Of a DNA stretch of 64,000 nt, positions 38,672-48,883 are shown in pieces (the stretch's first letter is position 1; the number at the start of each line of letters is the position of its first letter). The notes under the pieces were generated by a model that was not told where the DNA came from, did not search any database, and saw only the letters and a list, made by a program, of their open reading frames with translations. The stretch is from Arthrobacter sp. FW306-2-2C-D06B (GTDB lineage Bacteria > Actinomycetota > Actinomycetes > Actinomycetales > Micrococcaceae): positions 2,914,001-2,978,000 of the forward strand of contig NZ_CP084560.1 in assembly GCF_021789175.1 (NCBI RefSeq), written 5' to 3'. The position numbers and the translations under genes are program-made.

Positions 38672-38704
38672 GGAAGTGCCCCGGTCCTTGGCCGGGGCAC
38701 TTCC
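38672..38704 (+). terminator. Terminator after tRNA-Leu
   Basis: Perfect 13-bp stem GGAAGTGCCCCGG / CCGGGGCACTTCC, 7-nt loop, 6 bp after the tRNA. T-run is only CGTTT. Confidence 0.8.
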
Positions 38705-38798
38705 CGTTTCCAGCCGGGACTCAGGGCCCTGAACTAGACTGGACTGCGGTCCGGCTGCCGCGGGCCCCAGCCCGTCCAACTGCCTTGAGGGGACAAGA

Positions 38799-40466
38799 GT
38801 GGTAAGCAGCAAGCTTCGCCGAGTCACGCTACAAATCGGCGCAGGCCTTCTGGCCGTGGCCTTGACCTCGTGCACGGTAAGTCCTGGACCGGCGCCGTCG
38901 ACATCGGCCGCGGACGGCGCTTCGGCAGAGCCGAGCAAGACCTTCAACTTTGGCACCCCGTCGATGCCGCTGGGGCTCGATCCGGCCGTGGTGAACGACT
39001 CCGAGTCGTATCGCGTCACCCGGCAAGTGATGGAGGGCCTCGTGGGAGTCGACGCGTCCACAGGCCAACCAACTCCCCTGCTGGCCACCTCTTGGTCGCA
39101 AGGGAATGACGGACTCAGCTACGACTTCAAGTTGCGGTCGAAAGTCACCTTCCACGATGGAACCGCCTTTGACGCAGCCGCGGTCTGCAGCAACTTCAAC
39201 CGCTGGTTCAACTTCCCGGCGACCGTGCGTCAGCAGGCACCGGGCATCGCCTTCAAGAGCGTGTTCAAATCCTTCTCGGATGACGCTTCGCTTTCGCTCT
39301 TCAAGAACTGCAAGGTTGTCTCCGCGGACCACGTGCAAATCAACCTGGCCAAGCCCTTCACCGGCTTCCTGCAGGCGTTGACGCTGCCGGCGTTCGCGAT
39401 GTCATCACCGAAAGCGATGGCAGACGACAAGGCCGACGTCCTGGACAAGAAACTGTCCGGTCAGCCGGCGTCCGCCTACGCCTCGCACCCCGTGGGCACA
39501 GGCCCTTACGTTTTCTCCTCATGGAGCCAGAACCGCATCACACTCACCAGCTACAAGGGCTACTGGGGCGACCGCGGAGAGATAGCCACGGTCAACTTCA
39601 TTCCGTTCGACTACCCGCAGGCCCGGCTCCAGGCCCTGCTCGCAGGAACCATCGACGGATACGACCTTGTTACCGCCGGCACCTTCGACCAACTGGTCAA
39701 GAAGGGGATGCAAATCGTGCAACGGGATCCGTTCTCCGTGATGTACCTGGGCATGAACGAGTCCGTGGCGCCGCTCCAGAATCTCGGGGTGCGCCAGGCA
39801 ATCGAGATGGCCATCGACAAAGACACCCTCATCCACAAGTTCTTCATCGACAACACCTCACCGGCGACCCAGTTCGTTCCCCCCAAACTGAGCGGCTTCA
39901 ACAACAACGCGCCGTCGCTGGGATACGACCCGGACAAAGCCAAGCAACTGCTCGCCAAGTCCGGCTACAAAGGCGAGGAACTCAAGTTCTACTACCCGCT
40001 CAACGTCACGCGCGCCTACCTTCCCACTCCGGAGAAGATCTACGCGGAGATCAGCGCGGAGCTCACCGCGATCGGGCTGAACATCAAGCCGGTACCCGTG
40101 AACTGGGACGACGGCTACCTCCAGAAGGTCCAGTCCCCTGGTGACCATGCGCTCCATTTGCTCGGCTGGAATGGCGCCTACTCGGACCCGGACAACTTCG
40201 TGGGCACGCTCTTCGGCGAAAACAACGGCGAGTTCGGCTACAGCGATCCACAGGTGTTCTCAAAGATCGACCGGGCCCGGGGACTGCCCGACGGCGCTGA
40301 CCGCAACTCCCAGTACCAGACCATCAATGCTCAGATCGCTGCGACCGTCCCGGCAGTACCCGTCGCCTTCCCTATCTCGGCTTTGGCCCTTTCCGACCGC
40401 GTCGAGAAGTACCCGTCGTCACCTGTCTTAAACGAAGTTTTTACAAACGTTCGCCTGAAGTCTTGA
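38799..40466 (+). CDS. ABC transporter substrate-binding lipoprotein, family 5 (peptide/nickel type)
   Basis: 555 residues, GTG start at 38799 with GAGGGG upstream. Lipobox VALTSC (Cys25). Family 5 signature: [35 protein letters not shown] and [13 protein letters not shown], with [13 protein letters not shown] at the end. Captures short peptides or related solutes outside the cell. No permease or ATPase genes accompany it, so it must serve a transporter encoded elsewhere. Confidence 0.92.
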   Translation: MVSSKLRRVTLQIGAGLLAVALTSCTVSPGPAPSTSAADGASAEPSKTFNFGTPSMPLGLDPAVVNDSESYRVTRQVMEGLVGVDASTGQPTPLLATSWSQGNDGLSYDFKLRSKVTFHDGTAFDAAAVCSNFNRWFNFPATVRQQAPGIAFKSVFKSFSDDASLSLFKNCKVVSADHVQINLAKPFTGFLQALTLPAFAMSSPKAMADDKADVLDKKLSGQPASAYASHPVGTGPYVFSSWSQNRITLTSYKGYWGDRGEIATVNFIPFDYPQARLQALLAGTIDGYDLVTAGTFDQLVKKGMQIVQRDPFSVMYLGMNESVAPLQNLGVRQAIEMAIDKDTLIHKFFIDNTSPATQFVPPKLSGFNNNAPSLGYDPDKAKQLLAKSGYKGEELKFYYPLNVTRAYLPTPEKIYAEISAELTAIGLNIKPVPVNWDDGYLQKVQSPGDHALHLLGWNGAYSDPDNFVGTLFGENNGEFGYSDPQVFSKIDRARGLPDGADRNSQYQTINAQIAATVPAVPVAFPISALALSDRVEKYPSSPVLNEVFTNVRLKS

Positions 40467-40545
40467 CGTCCCGCCGCAATTTCAGTTATGCGGCCACGCG
40501 GGGATATTCTGTGACAGCCAGTGCCGCCGCTATCGGAGATTGATC

Positions 40546-42051
40546 GTGACCTTCATTTCCAAGACACACCACGCTGACGTCGTCCTTATTGGGGGCGGGA
40601 TCATGAGCGCAACCCTGGGTGCGTTCATCAAGCAACTCGAACCCAGCTGGACCATCTCCCTCTTTGAGCGACTCGACGAAGCCGGCCTGGAAAGCTCCGG
40701 ACCGTGGAACAACGCGGGAACCGGGCACGCAGCGCTGTGTGAGCTTAATTACTCACCTGCAGGGAAGGACGGCTCCGTTGACCCGTCCAAGGCCCTCCAC
40801 ATCAACGAGCAATTCCAACTCTCGCGGCAGTTCTGGTCCCACCTTGTGGACAACAAGTTGATCGGCTCACCCAAGGGCTTCATCAACACCGTTCCGCACA
40901 TGAGCTTCGTCATCGGCGACAAGCACGCAGACTTCCTCAGGACCCGCTACGAGGCACTCAAGCCCAACACGCTCTTCCGCAGCATGGAATACACGGAAGA
41001 CCAGGCACAGATCGCCAAGTGGGCTCCGCTCATCGTCAAGGGCCGCGACGCCAAGCAGCGCGTGGCCGCCACCCGCGCGGCAGAAGGCACCGACGTCGAC
41101 TTCGGCGCCTTGACCCGCGAACTGACCGGCTACCTCGCAGCCAACGGCGTTGAAGTCAACTATGGCCACGACGTCACCAATGTGAGCAAAGCCTCCGACG
41201 GCGGCTGGGACCTTTCGCTCAAGCACCCCGCTTCCGGGGAACACGGCCAGATCCACGCCAAGTTCGTCTTTGTCGGCGCCGGCGGCGGCGCGCTCCACTT
41301 GCTCCAGGCATCAGGCATCCCGGAAAGCAAGGGCTACGGTGGTTTCCCGGTTTCCGGGCAGTTCTTCCGCTGCACCGACGAGGCCATTGCCGGCCAGCAC
41401 AGCGCCAAGGTATACGGCCAGGCCTCCGTGGGTGCTCCGCCCATGTCCGTGCCGCACCTGGATACCCGCTACGTTGGCGGCAAGCGCTCACTCCTTTTCG
41501 GCCCGTACGCCGGCTTCTCCACCAACTTCCTCAAGACGAGCAGCTACCTTGACCTGCCGCTGTCCATCCGTCCGGGCAACATCATCCCGATGCTGGCCGT
41601 TGCCAAGGACAACATGGACCTGACTGCGTACCTCATCAAGGAAGTCGCCAAGCGCCACGACGCCAAGGTGGAGTCTCTCCGCGAGTACTACCCCCAGGCC
41701 GACGGCAGCAACTGGGAGCTCATCACCGCGGGCCAGCGGGTGCAGATTATCAAGAAGGACTCCAAAAAGGGCGGCGTGCTGCAGTTCGGCACCGAAGTCA
41801 TCACGGCCCGCGACGGCTCCATCGGGGCTCTGCTCGGCGCCTCACCCGGAGCCTCCACCGCAGTCCCGATCATGATCGAGATGCTCCAGCGGTCCTTCCC
41901 GAAGAACTTCAAGGGCTGGCAGTCCAAGCTCAAGGAAATGATGCCGGGCTACGGCGTCAAATTGAACGACAATCCGGACCTTGCCGCCGAGCTGGAATCG
42001 AGCACTGCCCGTTCGCTCCAGCTTGAGCCCGCCGACGCCGTTCAGCACTAG
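40546..42051 (+). CDS. mqo: Malate:quinone oxidoreductase
   Basis: 501 residues. FAD-dependent peripheral membrane enzyme that oxidises malate to oxaloacetate and passes electrons to menaquinone. GTG at 40546 is preferred because GGAG lies eight bases upstream; a TTG two codons earlier is too close. Seen: [71 protein letters not shown] and [15 protein letters not shown]. No linked genes needed. Confidence 0.96.
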   Translation: MTFISKTHHADVVLIGGGIMSATLGAFIKQLEPSWTISLFERLDEAGLESSGPWNNAGTGHAALCELNYSPAGKDGSVDPSKALHINEQFQLSRQFWSHLVDNKLIGSPKGFINTVPHMSFVIGDKHADFLRTRYEALKPNTLFRSMEYTEDQAQIAKWAPLIVKGRDAKQRVAATRAAEGTDVDFGALTRELTGYLAANGVEVNYGHDVTNVSKASDGGWDLSLKHPASGEHGQIHAKFVFVGAGGGALHLLQASGIPESKGYGGFPVSGQFFRCTDEAIAGQHSAKVYGQASVGAPPMSVPHLDTRYVGGKRSLLFGPYAGFSTNFLKTSSYLDLPLSIRPGNIIPMLAVAKDNMDLTAYLIKEVAKRHDAKVESLREYYPQADGSNWELITAGQRVQIIKKDSKKGGVLQFGTEVITARDGSIGALLGASPGASTAVPIMIEMLQRSFPKNFKGWQSKLKEMMPGYGVKLNDNPDLAAELESSTARSLQLEPADAVQH

Positions 42052-42115
42052 CAACCGTCCGGGCTGCGGCCGGTTCGAGACAAGAAACAGACCGTAAATC
42101 CCAGGAGACAGTGCA

Positions 42116-45100
42116 ATGTTCCGTCTGGCAAAGCTTTCACTGGCGAACAGGGCATTGATTGCGCTGATCACCGTCTTCGCGGCGGTGTTCGGCGTGATCA
42201 CCATGTCTTCCCTCAAGCAGGAGCTCATCCCCTCGATCGAGTTCCCGCAGATCTCGGTGATCACGGCGATGCCGGGCGCGTCGCCGGAAGTAGTCGACAA
42301 GCAACTGAGCCGTCCGCTCGAAGCGGCACTGAACAGCGTCGAGGGCCTGGAATCGACCACGTCGACGTCGCGGAACGGTGTTTCGCAGATCTCCATGGTG
42401 TTTACCTACGGTTCGAACCTGGACCGCGCACGCAACCAGATCGATCGCGCCATCTCCAACGCCAAGCGCGTCCTGCCGGCCGACGTCGAGCCCCGGTCTT
42501 TTGCCGGAAGCATCAGCGACTTCCCGATCGTGTACCTGGCGGTCTCTTCGGACAAGTCCCTCAGCGAGCTGAACACGGACCTGCAGCGCTTGAGCGTCCC
42601 CCGGCTCCAGAAACTGGACGGGGTCCGGAGCGCCGACGTGACGGGCGGGGCCACCCAGCACATCCTGATCCAACCCAAAGCCCAGGCCATGGCCGCCAGC
42701 GGCGCCACGGTTCAGTCCCTGACGAATGCCCTCAAGAACAACGGCACGCTGGTCCCGGCCGGAACCATCGAGGACCAAGGCAAGACGCTTTCCTTGCAGA
42801 TCGGCAGCCCGGTGGACTCCATCGACGTCATCAAGGGCTTGCCGCTCGCCGGAGCGAAGGCCGGAACCACGATCGGCTCGGTTGCCGACGTGAGCATCAA
42901 GGACGACGCCGCAACCTCGATTACCCGGACTAACGGGAAACCCACGCTGGCCCTGTCCATCACGAAGAAGCCCGACGGCGATACAGTCGCCATTTCGCAC
43001 GCCGTCAAGGATTCCATTCCCCGGATGGAAGCCGAACTCGGCTCGAATGCGCACTTCACGCCGGTGTTCGACCAGGCCCCGTACATCGAAAAATCCATCA
43101 AGGACCTCACCACGGAAGGCCTTCTTGGACTTGGCTTCGCGGTGGCAATCATCCTCGTGTTCCTGATGTCCGTACGCTCCACGCTCGTGACGGCGGTATC
43201 CATTCCGCTGTCGCTCCTGATCACGTTCATCGGCATATCGGCAACCCACTACTCGCTCAACATCCTCACGCTTGGCGCACTGACCATCGCAATCGGCCGC
43301 GTTGTGGACGACTCGATCGTGGTGATCGAGAACATCAAACGGCACCTCAGCTACGGCGAGTACAAGCTCGGGGCCATCCTCAATTCGATCCGGGAAGTCG
43401 CCGGTGCCATCACGGCGTCGACCCTCACCACGGTTGCCGTCTTCCTGCCGATCGCCTTTGTGGGCAACCTGGCGGGCGAATTGTTCCGGCCCTTCGCCCT
43501 GACGGTGACCATCGCCCTGTTGTCCTCGTTGCTCGTGTCCCTCACCATCGTTCCGGTGCTGGCGTACTGGTTCCTCAAGTCGCCGGCCGCGGCCGGGGAC
43601 GCCCTTGCCGCCGAGCGCGCCGTTGCCGCGGCGCATGAGGCAGAGCAGCGGAGCCTGCTGCAGCGCGGCTATCTGCCCATCCTGTCCAAGACGCAGAAGC
43701 ACCCGGTCATGACGATCGTCGCAGCGGTCCTGGTATTGGGTGGAACAGCTGCCATGTCCCCTCTGCTCGCCACGGACCTGCTCGGCAACTCCGGCCAGAA
43801 CAGCATGACCGTGCGCCAGGTCCTTCCTGCCGGCACCAGCCTGGAGCAGACCGGGGCCGCCGCCGCGCAGGTGGAATCGGTCCTCCGCGGGATCGACGGA
43901 ATCAAGGACGTCCAGGTCACCTCGGGCAACGCCCAAACGGGATTCGCAGCCCTCACCTCAAGTGGTGCTTCCAACTCGACGTTCACGGTGGTAACGGACG
44001 ATAAGGCCGACCAGCAGAAACTGCAGGACACAGTCCGGTCCCGCCTCGCGAGCGCCTCGGCTCCCGGGAAGGTCACTGTTGGTGCGCAGCAAGGCGGCCT
44101 GGGCACGTCCTCCAGCGTCGACATCACCATCAACGCCGCCAACTCGGCGGATCTCAAGACGGCAAGCGACGCGGTGGCCAAGGCCATGGACGGCGTGCCC
44201 GGGAGTGCCGAGGTAGCCACAAACCTGGATGCCAGCCAGTCGGTGGTGCAGGTGAAGGTTGATCGCGCCAAGGCCGTCGCCGCCGGGCTGAACGAAGAAC
44301 AAGTTGCCGGCGTCCTGGCGTCCACCGTCAGCCCCGTCCCTGCAGGCACCGTCCGTATCGACACCACGGACTTCCCGGTACAGATCGGCGAAGGCACGCA
44401 CTTCAGCAGCATCGCCGATGTCAGGGCCATCAATCTCCCGACGCCGGCAGGGCCGGTTCCGCTGTCGAGTATCGCGTCCGTAGACCAAGTGGACACTCCG
44501 GTCTCCATCACCAGCAGCAACGGCCAGCGGAGCGCGAAGGTGACCGTGACGCCGTCGGGCTCCAACCTTGGCGCCGTCAGCACGGCAGTCAGCGACCGGC
44601 TGGCCTCGGTGCACCTGCCGGCGGGCGTTACCGCCGCCATCGGCGGCGCCACGACTCAGCAGGCGGACTCCTTCCGCCAGCTCGGCCTCGCGCTCCTGGC
44701 CGCCGTCGCCATCGTCTATGTCATCATGGTGGCCGCGTTCAAGTCCCTCATCCAGCCACTCATCCTGTTGGTCTCCGTGCCTTTCGCGGCGACTGGCGCC
44801 ATCGCCTTGCTCCTGGTCACGGGTGTTCCTCTCGGACTGCCTTCCCTGATCGGGATGCTGATGTTGGTGGGAATCGTCGTGACCAATGCGATCGTCCTGA
44901 TCGACCTCATCAACCAGTACCGTAAACCTCATGATGGCAGCCCCGGAATGAGCGTGGCGGACGCCATCACCCATGGCGCCAGGCAGCGGCTGCGCCCGAT
45001 CCTCATGACGGCGCTTGCTACTGTATTCGCCCTGACGCCCATGGCTTTGGGCCTCACGGGAGGCGGCGGGTTCATTTCCCGGCCGCTCGCGGTTGTGGTC

Positions 45101-45331
45101 ATCGGCGGCCTTGTTTCGTCCACGGCTTTGACGCTCGTCCTTGTGCCCGTCCTCTACAAACTGGTCGAAGGCCGGCGCGAGAAGAAGGCGCTGCTCAAGG
45201 CGCTCACGCAACGCCCCGACGTCGCGAAGGACGGTGTCGCCGGGCACGGTGAAGGCGATTACGCGGACTGGACCACCGGAATGATTCCGAAAGTCACCGG
45301 CCGCCGGTCTGCCTCCAGCCCCGCCGAGTAG
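42116..45331 (+). CDS. RND-family efflux permease (AcrB/HAE1-like)
   Basis: 1071 residues. Starts MFRLAKLSLANRALIAL with the first membrane helix; two large extracytoplasmic loops and twelve helices in total. Seen: PSIEFPQISVITAMPGASPEVVD (typical N-terminal porter start), the proton-relay helix IGRVVDDSIVVIENIKRHL, and IGMLMLVGIVVTNAIVLIDLIN in the second half. Export of drugs or lipids by proton antiport. No membrane-fusion protein or outer-membrane channel gene accompanies it, as is usual in Gram-positives. CAGGAGA Shine-Dalgarno before ATG 42116. Confidence 0.9.
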   Translation: MFRLAKLSLANRALIALITVFAAVFGVITMSSLKQELIPSIEFPQISVITAMPGASPEVVDKQLSRPLEAALNSVEGLESTTSTSRNGVSQISMVFTYGSNLDRARNQIDRAISNAKRVLPADVEPRSFAGSISDFPIVYLAVSSDKSLSELNTDLQRLSVPRLQKLDGVRSADVTGGATQHILIQPKAQAMAASGATVQSLTNALKNNGTLVPAGTIEDQGKTLSLQIGSPVDSIDVIKGLPLAGAKAGTTIGSVADVSIKDDAATSITRTNGKPTLALSITKKPDGDTVAISHAVKDSIPRMEAELGSNAHFTPVFDQAPYIEKSIKDLTTEGLLGLGFAVAIILVFLMSVRSTLVTAVSIPLSLLITFIGISATHYSLNILTLGALTIAIGRVVDDSIVVIENIKRHLSYGEYKLGAILNSIREVAGAITASTLTTVAVFLPIAFVGNLAGELFRPFALTVTIALLSSLLVSLTIVPVLAYWFLKSPAAAGDALAAERAVAAAHEAEQRSLLQRGYLPILSKTQKHPVMTIVAAVLVLGGTAAMSPLLATDLLGNSGQNSMTVRQVLPAGTSLEQTGAAAAQVESVLRGIDGIKDVQVTSGNAQTGFAALTSSGASNSTFTVVTDDKADQQKLQDTVRSRLASASAPGKVTVGAQQGGLGTSSSVDITINAANSADLKTASDAVAKAMDGVPGSAEVATNLDASQSVVQVKVDRAKAVAAGLNEEQVAGVLASTVSPVPAGTVRIDTTDFPVQIGEGTHFSSIADVRAINLPTPAGPVPLSSIASVDQVDTPVSITSSNGQRSAKVTVTPSGSNLGAVSTAVSDRLASVHLPAGVTAAIGGATTQQADSFRQLGLALLAAVAIVYVIMVAAFKSLIQPLILLVSVPFAATGAIALLLVTGVPLGLPSLIGMLMLVGIVVTNAIVLIDLINQYRKPHDGSPGMSVADAITHGARQRLRPILMTALATVFALTPMALGLTGGGGFISRPLAVVVIGGLVSSTALTLVLVPVLYKLVEGRREKKALLKALTQRPDVAKDGVAGHGEGDYADWTTGMIPKVTGRRSASSPAE

Positions 45332-45379
45332 GGCGATCCACCGGGAACAAAATGATGCCGTACCCTGTTGCAGCCAGTG

Positions 45380-45399
45380 ATACATGCAAATGCATCTAT
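45380..45399. promoter_or_regulatory. MarR operator candidate upstream of LLM gene
   Basis: ATACATGCAAATGCATCTAT: a 20-bp palindrome with one mismatched pair around a core ATGCA-AA-TGCAT. 58 bp before the LLM ATG. The MarR gene in the same operon is the obvious candidate ligand. Confidence 0.6.
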
Positions 45400-45457
45400 T
45401 TTGGGATAAGCTATTGGCAGGGCCCGCACACCAATCGGGCAGGCAGAAAGGCACATC

Positions 45458-46591
45458 ATGGAGATCGGCGTATTCAGCGTCAGCGACATCACCACTGACC
45501 CCACCACGGGCCAGACCCCCACGGAGAACGAACGCATCAAGGCCGCCGTGGCCATCGCCAAGAAGGTCGAAGAGATCGGCATGGACGTCTACGCGATCGG
45601 CGAGCACCACAACCGCCCCTTCTTCTCATCGTCACCCACCACTACACTCGCGTACATCGCAGCGCAGACCGAACGCATCACGCTGTCAACGTCCACCACG
45701 CTGATCACCACGAACGATCCCGTCAAGATCGCCGAAGACTTCGCGATGCTCCAGCACCTGGCGGATGGCCGCGTAGACCTCATCATGGGCCGCGGCAACA
45801 CCGCCCCCGTCTACCCTTGGTTCGGCAAGAACATCCAGGACGGCATCGAACTCGCGGTGGAGAACTATTCCCTGCTCCGCCGGCTCTGGGATGAGGACAC
45901 CGTCAATTGGAGCGGCAAGTACCGCACGCCGCTGCAGAACTTCACCTCCACGCCCCGTCCGCTTGACGGCGTCGCGCCCTTCGTCTGGCACGGCTCCATC
46001 CGCAGCCCGCAGATCGCGGAACTCGCCGCGTACTACGGCGACGGCTTCTTCGCCAACAACATCTTCTGGCCCAAGGAGCACTACCAGCAGCTGATCGGCC
46101 TGTACCGCGAGCGCTATGAGCACTACGGCCACGGCAACGCTGACCAGGCCATCGTGGGCCTCGGCGGGCAGTTCTTCATGCGCAAGAACTCCCAGGACGC
46201 CGTGAAGGAATTCCGCCCGTACTTCGACAACGCACCGGTGTACGGCCACGGACCCTCGCTCGAGGACTTCACGTCCCAGACGCCGCTGACCGTCGGCAGT
46301 CCGCAGGAAGTCATCGAAAAGACCCTGACTTTCCGCGAGTACTTCGGCGACTACCAGCGTCAACTGTTCCTGGTGGACCATGCCGGCCTGCCCCTCAAGA
46401 CCGTCCTGGAGCAACTGGACCTCTTCGGCGAAGAAGTCTTGCCGGTCCTGCGCAAGGAATTCGAGGACCGCAAGCCGGCCCATGTACCTGACGCACCCAC
46501 CCATGCATCCCGGGTGGCGGCGTCCGTGATCGCCTCGGCCAGCGATGCGGTTGCAAATTCCGTCAGTGACGGTGCCGGGCGGACCCCGTGA
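45458..46591 (+). CDS. LLM-class flavin-dependent oxidoreductase
   Basis: 377 residues. Luciferase-like monooxygenase fold: EIGMDVYAIGEHHNRPFFSSSP, TTNDPVKIAEDFAMLQHLADGRVDLIMGRGN, FVWHGSIRSPQIAELAAYYGDGFFANNIFWPKEHY-type segments. Binds FMN and oxidises an unidentified substrate, perhaps an alkylated or xenobiotic compound. Overlaps the MarR gene start by GTGA (4 bp), so they are co-translated, and the palindrome upstream suggests autoregulation of the operon by that MarR protein. Confidence 0.9.
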   Translation: MEIGVFSVSDITTDPTTGQTPTENERIKAAVAIAKKVEEIGMDVYAIGEHHNRPFFSSSPTTTLAYIAAQTERITLSTSTTLITTNDPVKIAEDFAMLQHLADGRVDLIMGRGNTAPVYPWFGKNIQDGIELAVENYSLLRRLWDEDTVNWSGKYRTPLQNFTSTPRPLDGVAPFVWHGSIRSPQIAELAAYYGDGFFANNIFWPKEHYQQLIGLYRERYEHYGHGNADQAIVGLGGQFFMRKNSQDAVKEFRPYFDNAPVYGHGPSLEDFTSQTPLTVGSPQEVIEKTLTFREYFGDYQRQLFLVDHAGLPLKTVLEQLDLFGEEVLPVLRKEFEDRKPAHVPDAPTHASRVAASVIASASDAVANSVSDGAGRTP

Positions 46592-47067
46592 CCACCGCGG
46601 CACCCACCTCGTCCGCCGTGCGCCTCGCCGCCGAAACCTGGGAGTCCTTGTTCCGCTCCCAGGTGGCGGTGATGCGCCGCCTCCAGTCCGGGCAGGCGTT
46701 CAAGAAGCTGCCCATCAAGGAGTACGACGTCCTGTTCACTCTTTCCCGCTGCCCCACGGGCAAGCTGAGGCTGAACGAGATCAATGATCACGTCCTGCTC
46801 AGCCAATCCAGCCTGAGCCGGCTGGTTGACAGGCTGGAGAAGCGCGGGCTCGTCGAGCGCAGCATCGCCCCCGACGACGGCCGCGGGATCCTGCTGGGGC
46901 TTACCGCGGCAGGGCAGGAACTACAGAAAGAGATCGGGCGCGAGCACATCCGCGACATCGCCGAACTTGTGGCTCCTGCCCTGACGGCCGAGGAGCAGCG
47001 TGAGCTTCTGCGCCTGACGGAGAAACTGCAAGCGTTCGTCGCACACAAGCAGCCGCGCGAAAGCTAA
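46588..47067 (+). CDS. MarR-family transcriptional regulator
   Basis: 159 residues, GTG start overlapping the LLM stop. Winged helix: KEYDVLFTLSRCPTGKLRLNEIND, recognition helix SQSSLSRLVDRLEKRG, wing DDGRGILLGLTAAG. Probably represses its own operon by binding the ATGCA-AA-TGCAT palindrome. The 3' end overlaps the convergent transglutaminase gene by 4 bp. Confidence 0.92.
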   Translation: MTTAAPTSSAVRLAAETWESLFRSQVAVMRRLQSGQAFKKLPIKEYDVLFTLSRCPTGKLRLNEINDHVLLSQSSLSRLVDRLEKRGLVERSIAPDDGRGILLGLTAAGQELQKEIGREHIRDIAELVAPALTAEEQRELLRLTEKLQAFVAHKQPRES

Positions 47068-47870
47068 CGGAGGACGACGAGCTTCGCCGGATCCTCATCC
47101 GGCAGCTCGTCGGCCACCACCGCGGTGACCTTCAAGCTCTTCAACGACAGGCTGCCGCCCACCGTGGACAGGAACGCGGTGTCGGAGGAATCGCGTCCGG
47201 CCGTGATGCGCAGCATGGATTCGCGCGGAGCCAGCCCGGTGGGGTCGATCACGTACCAGGTTCCGTCGATGTGGGCCTCGGCCACGGCATGGAAGTCCAT
47301 AGGGCTCAACCCGGGCGCATACACCGCGGCGAGACGGGCGGGGATGTCCTTGGAGCGCAGGAGGGCAATGGCGAGGTGGGCGAAGTCCCGGCAAACACCC
47401 TTGCGGTGCAGGAGCGTTTCCACTGCGCCGTCCGTGCCCCGCGAGGAGCCACTGACGTACCGGAGCTCGTTGTGGACCCAGTTCCGGACTGCGTGCAACA
47501 GCTCCTCGCCGTGCAGGCCGCCGAACTCGGCGTACGACGTCGGAAGGAGACGGTCGGACTCGGCGTAGCGGCTGGGCCGCACATAGCGGATGAGCTCCAT
47601 CCGGGAGGACTCATCGGGGACACCAAAGCCCTCCACCGAGGCGCGGTAATCAACAGTTACCTCGCTGGGTTCGGCGAACTCCATGTACTGGAAACGCCCG
47701 CCGTGATGATCCGTCAGCTCGGTGAGCGGAACAGCTTCGCCTTCCACCGTGACTGACAGCTCTTCGGTCAACGACTCATAGCCGGGATTGCTGGCCACGG
47801 CTATTGCCATGGCCACTTTGGTGTTGGCGACGGTCTTGAAAACGAGCTGGGCAGCAACGTTGCGTTCCAT
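47064..47870 (-). CDS. Transglutaminase-like domain protein
   Basis: 268 residues from ATG 47870 (MERNVAAQLVFK). The C-terminal half has the papain-like transglutaminase triad Cys160 (RKGVCRDFAHLA), His194 (MDFHAVAEAH) and Asp209 (VIDPTG). The N-terminal half is a beta-rich domain commonly found before it. Such proteins in actinobacteria are cytoplasmic and of unknown function; many are encoded beside DUF403/circularly permuted ATP-grasp genes, which are not seen here. Protease or amidase activity is possible. Confidence 0.85.
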   Translation of the reverse strand: MERNVAAQLVFKTVANTKVAMAIAVASNPGYESLTEELSVTVEGEAVPLTELTDHHGGRFQYMEFAEPSEVTVDYRASVEGFGVPDESSRMELIRYVRPSRYAESDRLLPTSYAEFGGLHGEELLHAVRNWVHNELRYVSGSSRGTDGAVETLLHRKGVCRDFAHLAIALLRSKDIPARLAAVYAPGLSPMDFHAVAEAHIDGTWYVIDPTGLAPRESMLRITAGRDSSDTAFLSTVGGSLSLKSLKVTAVVADELPDEDPAKLVVLR

Positions 47871-47950
47871 GGATCTCCGGAGTGTTGCGGCTGGACAACC
47901 CAATGAATATGCGGGGTTGGCGCCGACGAGCGTGTGCGTCAACCTTGGTT

Positions 47951-48760
47951 CTACAGATTGACCTTCAGAGACAATAGCATCCGCTGGACGTTGGCGAATT
48001 CCGAACTCTGGTCAACGTACTTCGCGGCCTGGTCCAAGGTGTCAAAGGACTTCGCGGGAGCAACCACTTCGTCCGTGGCGAAGGCATGCACGGCTTGCAT
48101 GTCGCCGAAATAGTAGTTGCCCTTTCCCGTGGGTCCCACCACAAGGTTCCGCAGCTGGCAGGCCTGGCCATCGGATCCGGCCACCAAGTTGGTGATTCCG
48201 TATGAACCGAAGAATTTGTAGCCTTGGATGACCCGGAACACCACGTGCGGGGGAATCATGGAATCGCCGTCCGCATGGGGCAGGTCTATGGGCACGCTGC
48301 TGACGACCGTGTAGGGGCGTTTGGCGGCCGGATTGCAGTCTGCCGGACTCGCCGAGGGCAGTCCCGTGTGCAGGGTCGCAAGATACCCGCCCTTGGCGTC
48401 TTTGACCTCGATCTTCAGGGCGCCCGGCATGGAACCGGCGTCGGGCGTGACCGATTGCGCAATCCAGTCACTCGGAAGATCGAAGCTGACCTTCTTCGCC
48501 GCATCCGAGTATGTCTTCCACGCCGAGGCGGTCGCCCCCGCCGTCGCGGTGCTTCCGGGAGAAGGGCTCCCCGTGGAACTGCCCGACGGCGGTGCCGTAC
48601 CCGAGCCCGACGGCGTCGCACTCCCTGGTGCCGCACTATTGGACCCGGCCGTCCATACGGGTCCGCCCTTCCCCTCGGAACTACAGCCTGCCGCGGCGAC
48701 CACGATGAGGGCACCGAGGGCGGCGACTGAAAACTTCAACGGGATCCGCTTTGCTCTCAT
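47951..48760 (-). CDS. Putative lipoprotein, hypothetical
   Basis: 269 residues from ATG 48760; longer in-frame starts run into the divergent gene. Signal peptide with lipobox AAAGC (Cys26), a Ser/Gly/Thr/Pro-rich linker (about 30-80), then a globular domain with VSFDLPSDWIAQSV, LKIEVKDAKGGYLATLHTGL and YVDQSSEFANVQRMLLSLKV. The second half resembles the PsbP/Mog1-like folds seen in other actinobacterial lipoproteins, but I do not recognise the family firmly. Membrane-anchored outside the cell. Confidence 0.75.
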   Translation of the reverse strand: MRAKRIPLKFSVAALGALIVVAAAGCSSEGKGGPVWTAGSNSAAPGSATPSGSGTAPPSGSSTGSPSPGSTATAGATASAWKTYSDAAKKVSFDLPSDWIAQSVTPDAGSMPGALKIEVKDAKGGYLATLHTGLPSASPADCNPAAKRPYTVVSSVPIDLPHADGDSMIPPHVVFRVIQGYKFFGSYGITNLVAGSDGQACQLRNLVVGPTGKGNYYFGDMQAVHAFATDEVVAPAKSFDTLDQAAKYVDQSSEFANVQRMLLSLKVNL

Positions 48761-48883
48761 GCGCAACAGCCTAGCGGCGCCGAGCCGCCGCCTGCCTGTC
48801 TCGATCGGCGTTTCGCACGTGCAAACCCAGCCGATGCACTTGCGGCGCCGCTTCGGCCTGCATCGTAGGGCTAGGCTGGACGC

